From Plasmodium malariae (Eukaryota > Apicomplexa > Aconoidasida > Haemosporida > Plasmodiidae), in contig NC_041785.1 of the NCBI RefSeq assembly GCF_900090045.1, positions 2,085,001 to 2,149,000 of the forward strand: DNA of 64,000 nt. Reading direction: 5' to 3'. The translations under genes and the position numbers were made by a program. Shown piece after piece: positions 36,856-46,701 of the stretch (position 1 is the stretch's first letter; every line of letters begins with the position of its first letter). Under the pieces are notes generated by a model, which ran no database searches, was not told where the DNA came from, and was given only the letters and a program-made list of their open reading frames with translations.

Positions 36856-39354
36856 ATGACAAATAACAAGGCGTACTATAGCAACTTAAAGCTTGTAGTA
36901 AATAAGGGCGAAGAAGAAGAAAAGGAGGAATTGGGGGGAGCGGCAAACAATGTTGTTTATATTGGTAATATAGATAAAAATATAAAAGATGATGATATCT
37001 TAAAAATTTTAAAAATTTTTGGAGTTTGTAAATGGAATAGACAAAGGAATCCATCAACAAATGAGTTGATGTCCTTTGGATTTTGTGAATATAATGATCT
37101 GTATGAAGTTTATTTATGTATAAATATTTTAAATAATATAAAAGTAGGTAATAAAAATTTAAAAGTTAATTGTAATGATAATTTGAAGAGTAAATTTGAA
37201 TATATTGTTGACATTTTATATGAAAAAAGAGAAGAATTAAAAGAGGACAAACAGGTGGAGAAGGAAGGACGAGAAGAAAAAGAAAAAGACGAAGAAAGCG
37301 AAGAAAGCGAAGAAGACGGAGAAGACGGAGAAGACGAAGAAGACAATAATGCATTACGAAATGAAAAAAAAAAAAAAAAAAAATTGAAAAATAAAATATT
37401 AAATGATGTAAAAATTAATATGAACCATAAAAAAGTAAATCTTTTAGCACTTATCGAAAGTGTAAATAATGAATATGAAGAAAAGAAAAGAAAAGGAGAA
37501 ATTGTAGAAAATAATATGATCGAGGAAGAAAAAAATTGTGGTACAATAAATAATGGGGAAGAAAATGATAAAGAAGGTAGTACCAATCAAGACAATCCCA
37601 ACATTTTTAATGATATAAATATAAAAAATGATAATACGAATTTTATGAACAACAGGTTGCACATAAATAAAGAGGATGATAAGAACAATATTAAGGGGAA
37701 AATAAATTCTCATCCATTTTTATATAACAATGAAAACAATGATCATGATCAGATAAATGAACATGAAGGTCTAAAGGAAAACGGCTCTTCGCCATGTATT
37801 AGTGCAAGATGTAACAATGTAAGTAGAGAATGTATAGAAGAGACAAAATATTTAAGCAAAGATTATAAAGTACATTGGAGAGAGAAAGAAAGAAAACAAA
37901 AAATAGAAAACAAAGAAAAAGATTTAGAAAAAGATTTTTATAAAAGGGAAAAAGAATGGTTAGAATTAGAAGAACAAATTAAAAAAGATACATACAGAGA
38001 ATGGAATAAATTCATGCAAGTAAAAAAAAAAGATATTGCTAAACTTATAGAATTAGATTTAAAAGGAGAAAGTGATAATTCTTCTATTTCTAATTCTAAA
38101 AAAAGAGAAATTAGAAAGTCGAAAAGGGAAAAGGAAAAAGAGTTAGATGAACTGGATCGGTTAAATGAGTTAAAAGAAATTGATGAAATGAAAAGAAAAG
38201 AAGAGTTACATCACTACTGGGAGATACAAAAAGGAGTAGAAGAAGGACAACTGAAAAAAATAAAGGAAAATGAGCAGGTTAAAGAAAGGGAAGAAGAAAG
38301 AGAGCAACAGGAAGAGGAAGAAAAAGAGAAAGAGAAGGCGAAGGAGAAGGAGAAAGAGGAACAACAAGCAAACGTGGATCAAGAAATTAAACACAATAAA
38401 GACAATCTCGCTACAATTCAGAGTAAATTGAAGAAGGGTAGCATCCTTATGAATGCGCTTTCATATGTTTTGGATCATGGTAGTGGAAAAGTAGAAGAAC
38501 AAAACGGCACAGTGACCAACGATGATAAAAAAAAAAAAAAAGATAAGCATTCCGATGAGAAGAATGAGGAGTGCATGGATAAAGAGCCCAGTGAGTACAG
38601 AGGTGAAACTGTTCAGTGCATGCCAAAAATGATGGGTGAAGACAACACGATAAGGGAAAATAATAATAGCGGAAGGAATAGCAGCGATAGAAGCAGCAAC
38701 ATGAGTAGCAATTTAAGCGGCAATAGTGCACGCGAGGAGGTCCAAAAAAAAAGTAAGGAAAATGAGGGAAGCACAAACAAAAGAAAAATTGTAAGTTTGG
38801 AGCATATAAATATAAAAGTAAATGATAAAAAAAAAAAAAAAAAGGTAACTGAGTTAGAACATTCAAGTAAAATTAATAACACGCAATTATTGAATATATT
38901 TGATACAAATGTTGAAGATGAACTGTATACAAAAAAACATCAACCGTTATCTAAGTTAGACAAACATTTAGATAAGAAAAATCAAGAAGAAGAAAGAGTT
39001 AAGACATTTGAAATTATTGAAAATTCTAAAAAAATATTAGACAAGGTACCTTCAACTGAAGAGGAGATTTTTAATTTCCCTATTCAATGGAATGTATTAA
39101 ATTTAAAAGATAATATTAGTACTAAATTAAAACCATGGATTTATAAAAAAATTACAGAGTATATAGGAACAGATGAAAAAGAAATCATTGAGGAAATTAG
39201 TAATTATTTTGTTGAGCAAATTTTAAAAGAAACCGCACCAAAGGATATGGTAGTTGAGGCAGAAAAATTTCTAGATTCAGATGGAAAAAAATTTATTCTG
39301 AACATGTACAGACTTATCATATTTGAGCAACTTAAAATAGCAGATAACCTGTAG
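36856..39354 (+). CDS. RBM25/Snu71-like RNA-binding protein (RRM + PWI)
   Basis: Single exon, 832 residues. An RRM lies at about 32-108 with RNP2 VYIGNI (34-39) and RNP1-like SFGFCEYN (73-80). A long charged Lys/Glu-rich central region (about 120-690) contains an RE/KE-type coiled-coil stretch around 330-520. A C-terminal PWI domain covers about 740-832 (FPIQWNVLNLKDN..., LKPWIYKKITEYIG, VVEAEKFLDSDGKKFI). The PWI signature here reads P-W-I. RRM, charged middle and C-terminal PWI is the RBM25/Snu71 architecture: U1 snRNP-associated factors acting at 5' splice sites in the nucleus. It is close to SLU7, another splicing factor, but separately transcribed. The ATG follows a leader rich in TACATA repeats. 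Confidence 0.9.
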   Translation: MTNNKAYYSNLKLVVNKGEEEEKEELGGAANNVVYIGNIDKNIKDDDILKILKIFGVCKWNRQRNPSTNELMSFGFCEYNDLYEVYLCINILNNIKVGNKNLKVNCNDNLKSKFEYIVDILYEKREELKEDKQVEKEGREEKEKDEESEESEEDGEDGEDEEDNNALRNEKKKKKKLKNKILNDVKINMNHKKVNLLALIESVNNEYEEKKRKGEIVENNMIEEEKNCGTINNGEENDKEGSTNQDNPNIFNDINIKNDNTNFMNNRLHINKEDDKNNIKGKINSHPFLYNNENNDHDQINEHEGLKENGSSPCISARCNNVSRECIEETKYLSKDYKVHWREKERKQKIENKEKDLEKDFYKREKEWLELEEQIKKDTYREWNKFMQVKKKDIAKLIELDLKGESDNSSISNSKKREIRKSKREKEKELDELDRLNELKEIDEMKRKEELHHYWEIQKGVEEGQLKKIKENEQVKEREEEREQQEEEEKEKEKAKEKEKEEQQANVDQEIKHNKDNLATIQSKLKKGSILMNALSYVLDHGSGKVEEQNGTVTNDDKKKKKDKHSDEKNEECMDKEPSEYRGETVQCMPKMMGEDNTIRENNNSGRNSSDRSSNMSSNLSGNSAREEVQKKSKENEGSTNKRKIVSLEHINIKVNDKKKKKKVTELEHSSKINNTQLLNIFDTNVEDELYTKKHQPLSKLDKHLDKKNQEEERVKTFEIIENSKKILDKVPSTEEEIFNFPIQWNVLNLKDNISTKLKPWIYKKITEYIGTDEKEIIEEISNYFVEQILKETAPKDMVVEAEKFLDSDGKKFILNMYRLIIFEQLKIADNL

Positions 39355-39389
39355 GAGAGAAGTGGAAAGTGGGAAGTGAGAAGTAGCCT

Positions 39390-40015
39390 ATGGATGGGAT
39401 AAAATATAATAATAATAAATTAAAAACAGCTGTTATAAAAAAAAAAAAAGTGCTTCACGCTTATAATTTGTTTCCCGTTAAGGTTATTTATTTATATATT
39501 TTACTATTCATTTATTATTTTTTTTTTTTTCAGTTAATTGTGAGGCTGTGTAAGTACCTGCCTATTTATGCATTTTTGCTATTTCATTTAATTTTAATAA
39601 ATGGCACTATTTTTTATTTACTTATTTATTTCAGTTTTAATTTCAGTTTCAATTTAAGTTTCATTTTCATTTTTTTTTTTTTTTTTGCCTGTTTTACTTT
39701 TAGTATTTTTTCTTTATGTTTTTTTGCGTTGCTTACTCGCTTACTTCGTTCTCTTAATATTTTCTCTGCTTTCCTTTTTCTTTTTCTTGTTACTTCATTT
39801 TCTTTTTCTTTTTTTTTTTTATGTCATTATTTTACTAAATTATATATATATATATATATTATATATATGTATTTACATAATGGTACAGGTGTAATATATA
39901 GCAAAATACTTAAATATGTGCATAATGTTATACAAGTAGGTATGAATAAATATATACGTATACATATAACATACACACGTTTTTATATTATACCTCAATT
40001 CAGGTCTTAAATTAA
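39390..40015 (+). CDS. Doubtful four-exon micro-gene
   Basis: Possible exons 39390-39482, 39534-39549, 39889-39935 and 40004-40015 with GT-AG ends (donors GTTATT, GTAAGT, GTAGGT; acceptors TTTTCAG, GGTACAG, AATTCAG) and consistent phase. They would encode 55 residues starting MDGIKYNNNKLKTAVIKKKK and ending in VHNVIQVLN. It begins only 35 bases after the RBM25-like stop codon, so it may equally be part of that gene's 3' UTR with chance splice signals. No family is recognised. Confidence 0.2.
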
Positions 40016-40101
40016 ATAAACATAATTATCATAGTATGGAAATTTACTATACAACTTCTAATTAAATATTTTTTTTTATATCCTTTTTTAAAATAAATAT
40101 T

Positions 40102-40263
40102 TTAATAATCTTCAGCATTCAGTAGATTTGTTTCATCTTGTAATTCCCATTTTTTGTTATTTTGCTGGAAAAAAATAAAAATAAAATAAAAAAAAATAGA
40201 TCGCATTTTTTTATTTTTGAATGTTAACTGATAAAAAATTTCAGCTTTCTTATCTGCAGCCAT
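40102..40263 (-). CDS. Short ORF of 53 residues, uncertain
   Basis: Continuous frame from ATG (MAADKKAEIFYQ) to a stop after KKWELQDETNLLNAEDY. The middle is a poly-T-rich run ending TTTTTTTCCAG, which looks like a polypyrimidine tract and acceptor. The only available donor (GTTAAC) would shift the frame. Either this is a small unspliced gene, or the last part is a terminal exon whose first exon I did not find. It is divergent from SLU7. Confidence 0.35.
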   Translation of the reverse strand: MAADKKAEIFYQLTFKNKKMRSIFFYFIFIFFQQNNKKWELQDETNLLNAEDY

Positions 40264-41035
40264 GATTAACTTCTTGAAGTTGGCAAAATAACAAGGTTAC
40301 TGATCAGGGTTACTGATGACGCATATTTATAATAAATCATGCTAACATAGTGTGCGCCTCTTACAAGTACATATATTATATATATAAATACATATATTAG
40401 TAGAAATTTGCGCATTTATACATACTGACGTTTTGATAAATACGTAAATTTGCGAAGATGAACGTAAAGCATTTTAACGAATAAATAAATCAGGCAAAGA
40501 AACGAAGCTATCAAAACGAGCAAAAATAAAATAAGGTAAACAATTTCTCGTGGCTAAATAAATAACAGCAGTTACGACAACAACAGAAAAAAAAAAAAAA
40601 AAAAAATATAAAAATAATTTTTTAAATTAAGCATGTATGCATATTGTCAGTAAATTTTTTCAGTGAACAAAAAATATTTCCAATGAAATGTTGGAAGGAA
40701 TAGCAGTATTAAGGAATGCAGCACTGTGTTAGTGCGTACATAATACGTATAATGCTTACGTGAATACGTACATATATATATACATATATGTATAAGTACA
40801 CGCATATATTCATAAGAGCATAACGTTTACGCTAATTATGAATGCCAGTTCATATTTTTACGTACCAAATCCTTGGAATTTTTCGCATTTTCCTTAAAAA
40901 ATTGTATACTCGCATGTATATATAAATGTATGCATACATATATATGCGCACATATATGTATACCTTTTGCGTGCTCCTTTTAAGCGGTATTTGTGAATAT
41001 ACTGCTGAAAACATGCCATAAAAAAAGTTAATACA
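40264..41035. other. Intergenic region upstream of SLU7
   Basis: About 770 bases with poly-A at 40588-40606 and TACATATA tracts near 40770-40815 and 40915-40960. It presumably carries the SLU7 promoter. No gene is seen. Confidence 0.65.
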
Positions 41036-43174
41036 ATGAACACTAAAAATGTAACGAGAGAAGAGAAAAAGAAGGAAAAGGAGTTAAATGAGGCAAGGAA
41101 AGCTGGTAAGGAATATATTAAATCTAATAGGAAAACAAACGAATATAGCACATGCCAAAGTGAATAGGTTTGCCTATTACAAGCACACGTATATTAATAT
41201 ATAACAGTTAAACTACATAAATGCGAAATTGAAGAATGCTCGCATTATGAGAATAACGACTAAAATTCCTTTTTTTAATAGGCAAAGTAGAAGCCCTGAA
41301 AGATGAAGAAGGAAATGATATTAACCCTCATATGCCCCAGTACATTATTAAAGCCCCTTGGTACTTAAATCAGACAAAACCAGGTTAAAAATATGCTACA
41401 GGGTAAAAAAAAGGGAAAATAAAAAAAAATAAAAAAAAATAAAAGCACAAGCGCAAAATAGCAGAGAATTTCAACAAAAATAAAATAAAAGCAAAAGAGC
41501 AAAATAGCAGAGAATTTCAACAAAAATAAAATAAAAGCAAAAGAGCAAAATAGCAGAGAATTTCAACTAAAATAAAATAAAATCAAAAGAGCAAATTGCC
41601 TGGAAAATAAAGTGTAACTTACCATGACCTAACGTAACTTAACACAGTAGCAGACTATGTGTTCATTTTTTTCGCTTTTGACAAAATTTATGTGAATGAG
41701 CGCGTGGTCGCTTCTCAGCTGTGTATGTGTACCTGACCTACATCTCTTACATGCACGATGAAGAATAAATTTACTTTGTTAATGTGCTTTTTTTAGTTAA
41801 TGAGATTTTTTGAGTTAATGTGCTATTTTTAGTTAATGAGATTTTTTGAGTTAATGAGATTTTTTGAGTTAATGTGCTTTTTTGCGTTAATTGTGCGTTG
41901 TTTTCAACTCTGAATGCCTTTAATTTACATTAACAGGGCTGAAGCATCAAAGATATAAAGGATCAGATAAGGTTAAAATCGAAGAAGAAAGAAATAAGAA
42001 AATTTATATAAAGAACAAAAAAAATGTACAAAATTTTTGCAAAAATTGTGGTAGTGCTGCACACAAAGAAAAATATTGTTTAGAAAGGACACGAAAAAAA
42101 AAAATACAATTTATGAACAAAGAAAACGATGATGATTATCTTTGCGTCACTCAAGATTTGGGGTATGATGGAAATAGGGATAGATGGGTAGGGTATAATG
42201 CAAATAATTTTGAACATATATATAGGGAATATGGGAAAATAGTTGAGGAAAAAAAAAAAAGAAAAGCAGAGGAGTTAAAAAAAAAATACGAAAAAAAAAA
42301 ATCAAAAAAGAAAAGAAGTAAATTAGGCGAAGAAAAAGAAGAGGAAGGAGAAGAGAAAGAAGGAAAGGAAGGGGAAAATAACGATAATAAAAATGATGAC
42401 CAGTCAAGTAGCGAAAGTGATGAAAATGTAGAGGAAGAAGAAGAGGAACACACACAACTACTATCACAGCAGGATGAGGAAGATAGGTTAAAAGAGGATG
42501 ATTGTACTAAGAAAAATAAGTCATCAATTAATGCTGTGAAAAAAAATGAGAGTAAGAGTCGTAATGTAGCAAGAAATTTAAGAATAAGAGAAGATACAGC
42601 TAAATATTTGTATAATTTAAGTTTAAATTCTGCTTTTTATGACCCTAAGAGTAGAAGTATGAGAGAAGATCCATTCGCAAACATACGTAAAAATTTAACT
42701 GAAGATGATAATTATTATAAAGGAGAGAATTATTATAATAATACAGATGATGCAATTGAATCGAAAAAATTAGAAATATTTGCATGGGAAACTTATAAAA
42801 GAGGTGAAAATGTTCATTTTAATGCTCAGCCAACTCAACTCGAATTAATGTATAAAGAATATTTAGAAAAAAAAAAAAAACTTATAAAAAAAAAACAAGA
42901 AGATATATTAAAAACGTACAAGTGCGAAAATTTATCGAAAGAAACAAAAAATGAAGAAGAGCTTGTTCATTCAGAAATTTACACCGAATATAAACCCATA
43001 GATCAAATAGACACAAAGAAAAAAAAAATTAAAGTCTTAAGTAAATATGAAGAAGACATATATGCATTTGATCACACTTCCATTTTTGGTAGCTACTATG
43101 ACAGGGACAAAAAAAAATGGGGATACAAATGTTGTCTAAGTACGAATAAATTTGAAAAGTGCATTCATATGTAA
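41036..43174 (+). CDS. SLU7: Pre-mRNA splicing factor SLU7
   Basis: Three exons: 41036-41105, 41282-41383 and 41937-43174. Donors GTAAGG and GTTAAA, acceptors TTAATAG and TTAACAG; phase is preserved and the product has 469 residues. The N-terminus holds the SLU7 block [17 protein letters not shown], split before GLKHQR. A CCHC zinc knuckle lies at about 92-105 (C-x2-C-x4-H-x4-[15 protein letters not shown]). Then follow [17 protein letters not shown] (the LDYDAKRDRW-type block), an acidic/Lys-rich insert, [26 protein letters not shown], and FAWETYKRG near the end. SLU7 acts in the second catalytic step of splicing, helping 3' splice-site choice and docking. The second intron contains a minisatellite. 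Confidence 0.95.
41405..41605 (+). repeat. 46-bp minisatellite in SLU7 intron 2
   Basis: Three full copies plus a diverged one of a unit containing GCAAAATAGCAGAGAATTTC and AAAATAAAATAAAAGC, followed at 41790-41880 by a second array of TTTTTGAGTTAATGAGA-type units. Confidence 0.9.
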
Positions 43175-44252
43175 TTCTTCAAAATGCCTTAACTGTGCAG
43201 GGAAATAAAATGAAATAAAATAAAATAAAATAAAGTGAAATAAAGTGAAATAAAATAAAACAATGTGAAATAAAATAAAATAAAGTGAAATAAAATAAAA
43301 TAAAATAAAGTGAAATAAAATAAAATATTAAAGAAATAGGGAAAGAATGTGTCCATTGGGCATACGGACAAACAGTGAATGTACCATATTGCAGATTTCT
43401 TAAAGTTTAAGTTTGTTAAAGCGTTTTTTTTTGGTTATCGTAAAGTTACCTTTTTTTTGATTATCACTGAACGGATATTTATATTATTTTAATATGCAAT
43501 ATTAAGTCGCTTTTTTTTTTTTTTTTTAATATTAACAGGCAATTTTTTTTTTAATATTAGCAAGCAATCTTTTTTTTTTAATATTAACAGGAAATTTTTT
43601 TTTTTTAATATTAATAGGTAATTTTTTTTTTTAATATTAACAGCTACATTTTTATTGTTTTTTTTTTTTATTTTTTCAAATATTAGCTAGCTATTTATTT
43701 TAATATGAAGTATTAAGCAGCTATATTTTTATTTTTATTTTCTTTTTCTTTTTCTTTTTTTTCTTTTTCTTTTTTTTCTTTTTTTTGGTATCAATCACTA
43801 TTTCCGTATGTTTTATTTGCATCCTGTTATTTTATCTTTTAAACGGTTAAAATATAACCACTTTAATTATATAGTATTTTTATATACACATAAGCCTATT
43901 TACACACTGCACATTGTGTCCACCTTTGCACGGGGATATACAATTTATTTACCATAGTTTAAAATAAGTACTGAACATTTTTGTCAAATAGTTTGAACAT
44001 CTTCATTAGCGCATTCCTTTTTTACCTCATTGTTTTGAGTAAAATCCGTGTGCCCTTATTTACATTGCTGCAAATGTGGGACTGTAGCGAAGGAAGTCCT
44101 TAAGTTTTATCATCGCACAAAAACAACAAAAAAAAAAAAAATACGTAAATAAATATACACATATATATAAGGCTATTTGTCCATATGTGCGCAATGCTGT
44201 GGGCACGGATCTCCCTCCGCCTCCAAATTTTTCGAAAACGTTAAGAACTAGT
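43175..44252. other. Convergent intergenic region, repeat-filled
   Basis: AAATAAAGTGAAATAAAATA units at 43200-43330, then poly-T/AATATTAACAG units at 43511-43645, then CTTTTT units at 43739-43788. It holds the 3' ends of SLU7 and the bL19 gene. No gene is seen. Confidence 0.7.
43511..43645 (+). repeat. Tandem poly-T + AATATTAACAGG repeat
   Basis: Five imperfect units of 26 to 33 bases, each a run of 8 to 17 T followed by AATATTAACAG-G (variants AATATTAGCAAG, AATATTAATAGG). Every unit resembles a 3' splice site: polypyrimidine tract then AG. Confidence 0.88.
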
Positions 44253-45741
44253 TCATGTTTGTCGATTGCTAATTAGGGGATGGTTTGACGGCATAGCCAT
44301 AAAGGCATTCTCTCCTTTGTTTCTACAAATTTTAAAGGTGTTCCAATTTTCTTTTTCTCTTCTTTTAATTAATTTTTGCTTTCTTCTATTTTCTTCATCC
44401 ATTGCATATATGAGCATTCTTCTATATATTTCTGCTCGGACTAACCTAGTCCTTTTTCTAGTATACTGTGCATATACACCACCAAAAATATAAGAGGATA
44501 AATTACTTTCAATTCTCCTTTTCATATATTTTTTTTTTAATTTAGCTAATCGTCTTCTAATTTTAGGTTCGAGGGATCTAATACCTGGTTTATGTTGCCC
44601 CCTTGGCCTTTCATACTTCCCTCTGAAGTTGTACTGCCACATATATCGGTAATCTCTTGTGATAGGTTTATTAATTTGATAAAATTTTTTCATATTTTCT
44701 TCCTTTAAATTGTATAAACTCTTTACAACTTTGACGTATAAAATTCTAGGTGAGTAAAACGGTATCAGCTGTTCTATTCCTACACCATCAAATATGTTCT
44801 TAACAATGAAAGATGAGTCTAACCTTTTTTTTCTTATTTCCACGCAGTATCCTGCACACACAAAAAAAAAAAAAAAAAAGAAGAAAAATAAATAAAATAA
44901 AAATGAAAAACTAAAAATGAAGTAAAACGAAATAAAACTAAAAATGAAATATAAACAAAATAAAAATATAAACAAAAAAAAAATATAAACAAAATAAAAA
45001 TAAAAAAGAAACATTATCGTAATAGAGAGGGTATAATTTCAACACTATTTAATTCTGCACACATCGTAGAATTATACATATATAATCACTTATGTGTGTG
45101 CAAAGAATAAAAAAACCTTGAAAAATTGCAAAGGTCTGTTGTGATCTGGATAATTCATACTTCACCTCTATTAGGTCCCCTGCATGTATATGGGGCATTT
45201 TAAAATTTCTTAACTTGTTCATTTTTTTCATTTCTACTAAGTGTAAATTGTGCATTAATTGTCTACTATAAAAATCATGCATATAGTTTTTATAATATGG
45301 TATAGTTTTTTTTTTTTCATCATCCCTTTTTTTTTTCGTTATATTCTCTTCTTCTTTATCAATACAGTCTATGTTAGGCCAATATTTTGAAGTTTTTTCA
45401 TTTTTTATATTATAGCACTTATACTTGCTTAGACTCGTTATGACTTTCGTTCTGATGTATCTTTTTATCTACAAAAAAGGGACGAAATGAATGGGTTTAC
45501 AAAATGAATGGGTTTACAGAATGAATGGGTTTACAAAATGAATGGGGATACAAAATGAATGGGGATACAAAATGAATGGGGATACAAAATGAATGGGGAT
45601 AAAAAATGAGAAAAAAAAAAAAAGAGTGGGTGAATAAGTATTTAACACTTGTGCAATTATTATTCTGTTCCTCTTTGCAGGATTAAAATAAAAAAGGAAT
45701 ATAATAATACCATTATTTATTCCTTTGTTGATTGGTAACAT
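44253..45741 (-). CDS. Organellar ribosomal protein bL19
   Basis: Three exons read from 45741: 45741-45649, 45468-45117 and 44851-44253. Donors GTGTTA and GTTTTT, acceptors TTTGTAG and GTGCAG; the total is 1044 nt, 347 residues. The bL19 core spans about 127-205: HAGDLIEVKYELSRS, FAIFQG-YCVEIRKKRLDSSF (joined by the second splice), NIFDGVGIEQLIPFYSPRI and LYVKVVKSLYNLKEEN, the typical (V)RVGD, F-x-G-x-x-I-x-x-R, G-x-GVE, P-x-Y-SP blocks. bL19 sits at the 30S/50S interface of bacterial-type ribosomes. The N-terminal extension starting MLPINKGINNGIII suggests import into an organelle; mitochondrion or apicoplast cannot be decided. A basic C-terminal extension of about 130 residues exceeds the bacterial protein. 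The first exon has the weakest support (GTGTTA donor). Confidence 0.85.
45485..45608 (-). repeat. 18-bp minisatellite in bL19 intron 1
   Basis: Seven copies of AATGAATGGGTTTACAAA, shifting to AATGAATGGGGATACAAA in the last four. The whole array lies within the first intron of the bL19 gene. Confidence 0.93.
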
Positions 45742-46701
45742 TCGTTCTTGTAACAGCTTGACATTGTGTTAACCTATCTTGCTTTCAGTCTTTCAATATT
45801 TGAAAAAAAAAAAATCCGAAGAATGGATAATAATAATATTAATAATATTACATATAATGGCGGCGTGGCTTTTAAATACGTGTTTTTTTGGCAAGCAGGG
45901 TTAGCCGTATGTTATGCTCTGCGTTTTTAGGTATTTAAATGAGAAAAACAAATTTTTTTTTTTTTTTTTAATATTATATTTCCCCCTTTTTTGCACGTGT
46001 TTTTCAATTTTTTTTTTTTTTTTTTTAAAGCGCTAATACAAAAAATAAATGAAGAGGCGAGAAGAGAAAAAAGAAATAGAAATATAAGAGTGTTCCAAAT
46101 ATAGTTCTTTTTTACTGTGCAAAAAAAAAGTTCCTGTTTTAAAAGTTGCACTTGAATGAAAATTATTAAAATGGTATAAGCAGCGTTTTTACACATACCC
46201 TTAAAAATATATTTATTTGAAAAGAACTAAACTGTAACAGTATCCAAAAAAATGGCAAATCTTAATTAGTTAATGTGGTTCTAAACATATAATATGTGCA
46301 CCTACACATGTATGCACGTAAACACACACATAAGAATGACGAAAAAATAATAATGAGAAAAAATGGGGATATACTGGGAAATACTGAAAAAACCGTTAAA
46401 ACAAATAAGGGAAGCAAAATGATAAAAAAATTTATTTTTTTTGACAATTTTACGTTTTACAAACAGAGGAGCGCATAACTCAATTTGAGGCTATATATGC
46501 ATACATACAAACATACAGCAGGTATAAATACATATGCGTACATACATACAATACATGTACTACTCAAAAACACATGAAAACAAGCAAAACAGGCTACAAA
46601 CACACACGTATTTTCCCCACATGTGAATGTGTATATATGTAAGCAATTTTGCTTTATATGCACGTACATATGTACATACACTCACCCAAAAGCGTAGGAT
46701 G
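45742..46701. other. Intergenic region between bL19 and TFIIIC-like gene
   Basis: About 960 bases, both neighbours on the minus strand. Poly-T at 45952-45969 and 46011-46026. Open frames on both strands (for example minus 45927-46196) are hydrophobic or Lys-rich translations of AT tracts. The bL19 promoter and the 3' UTR of the large gene must be here. Confidence 0.6.

Noticed and set aside
39390..40010. A single 206-codon unspliced protein after the RBM25-like gene
   Set aside because: Most of it is poly-Phe from T tracts; at best short pieces are spliced exons.
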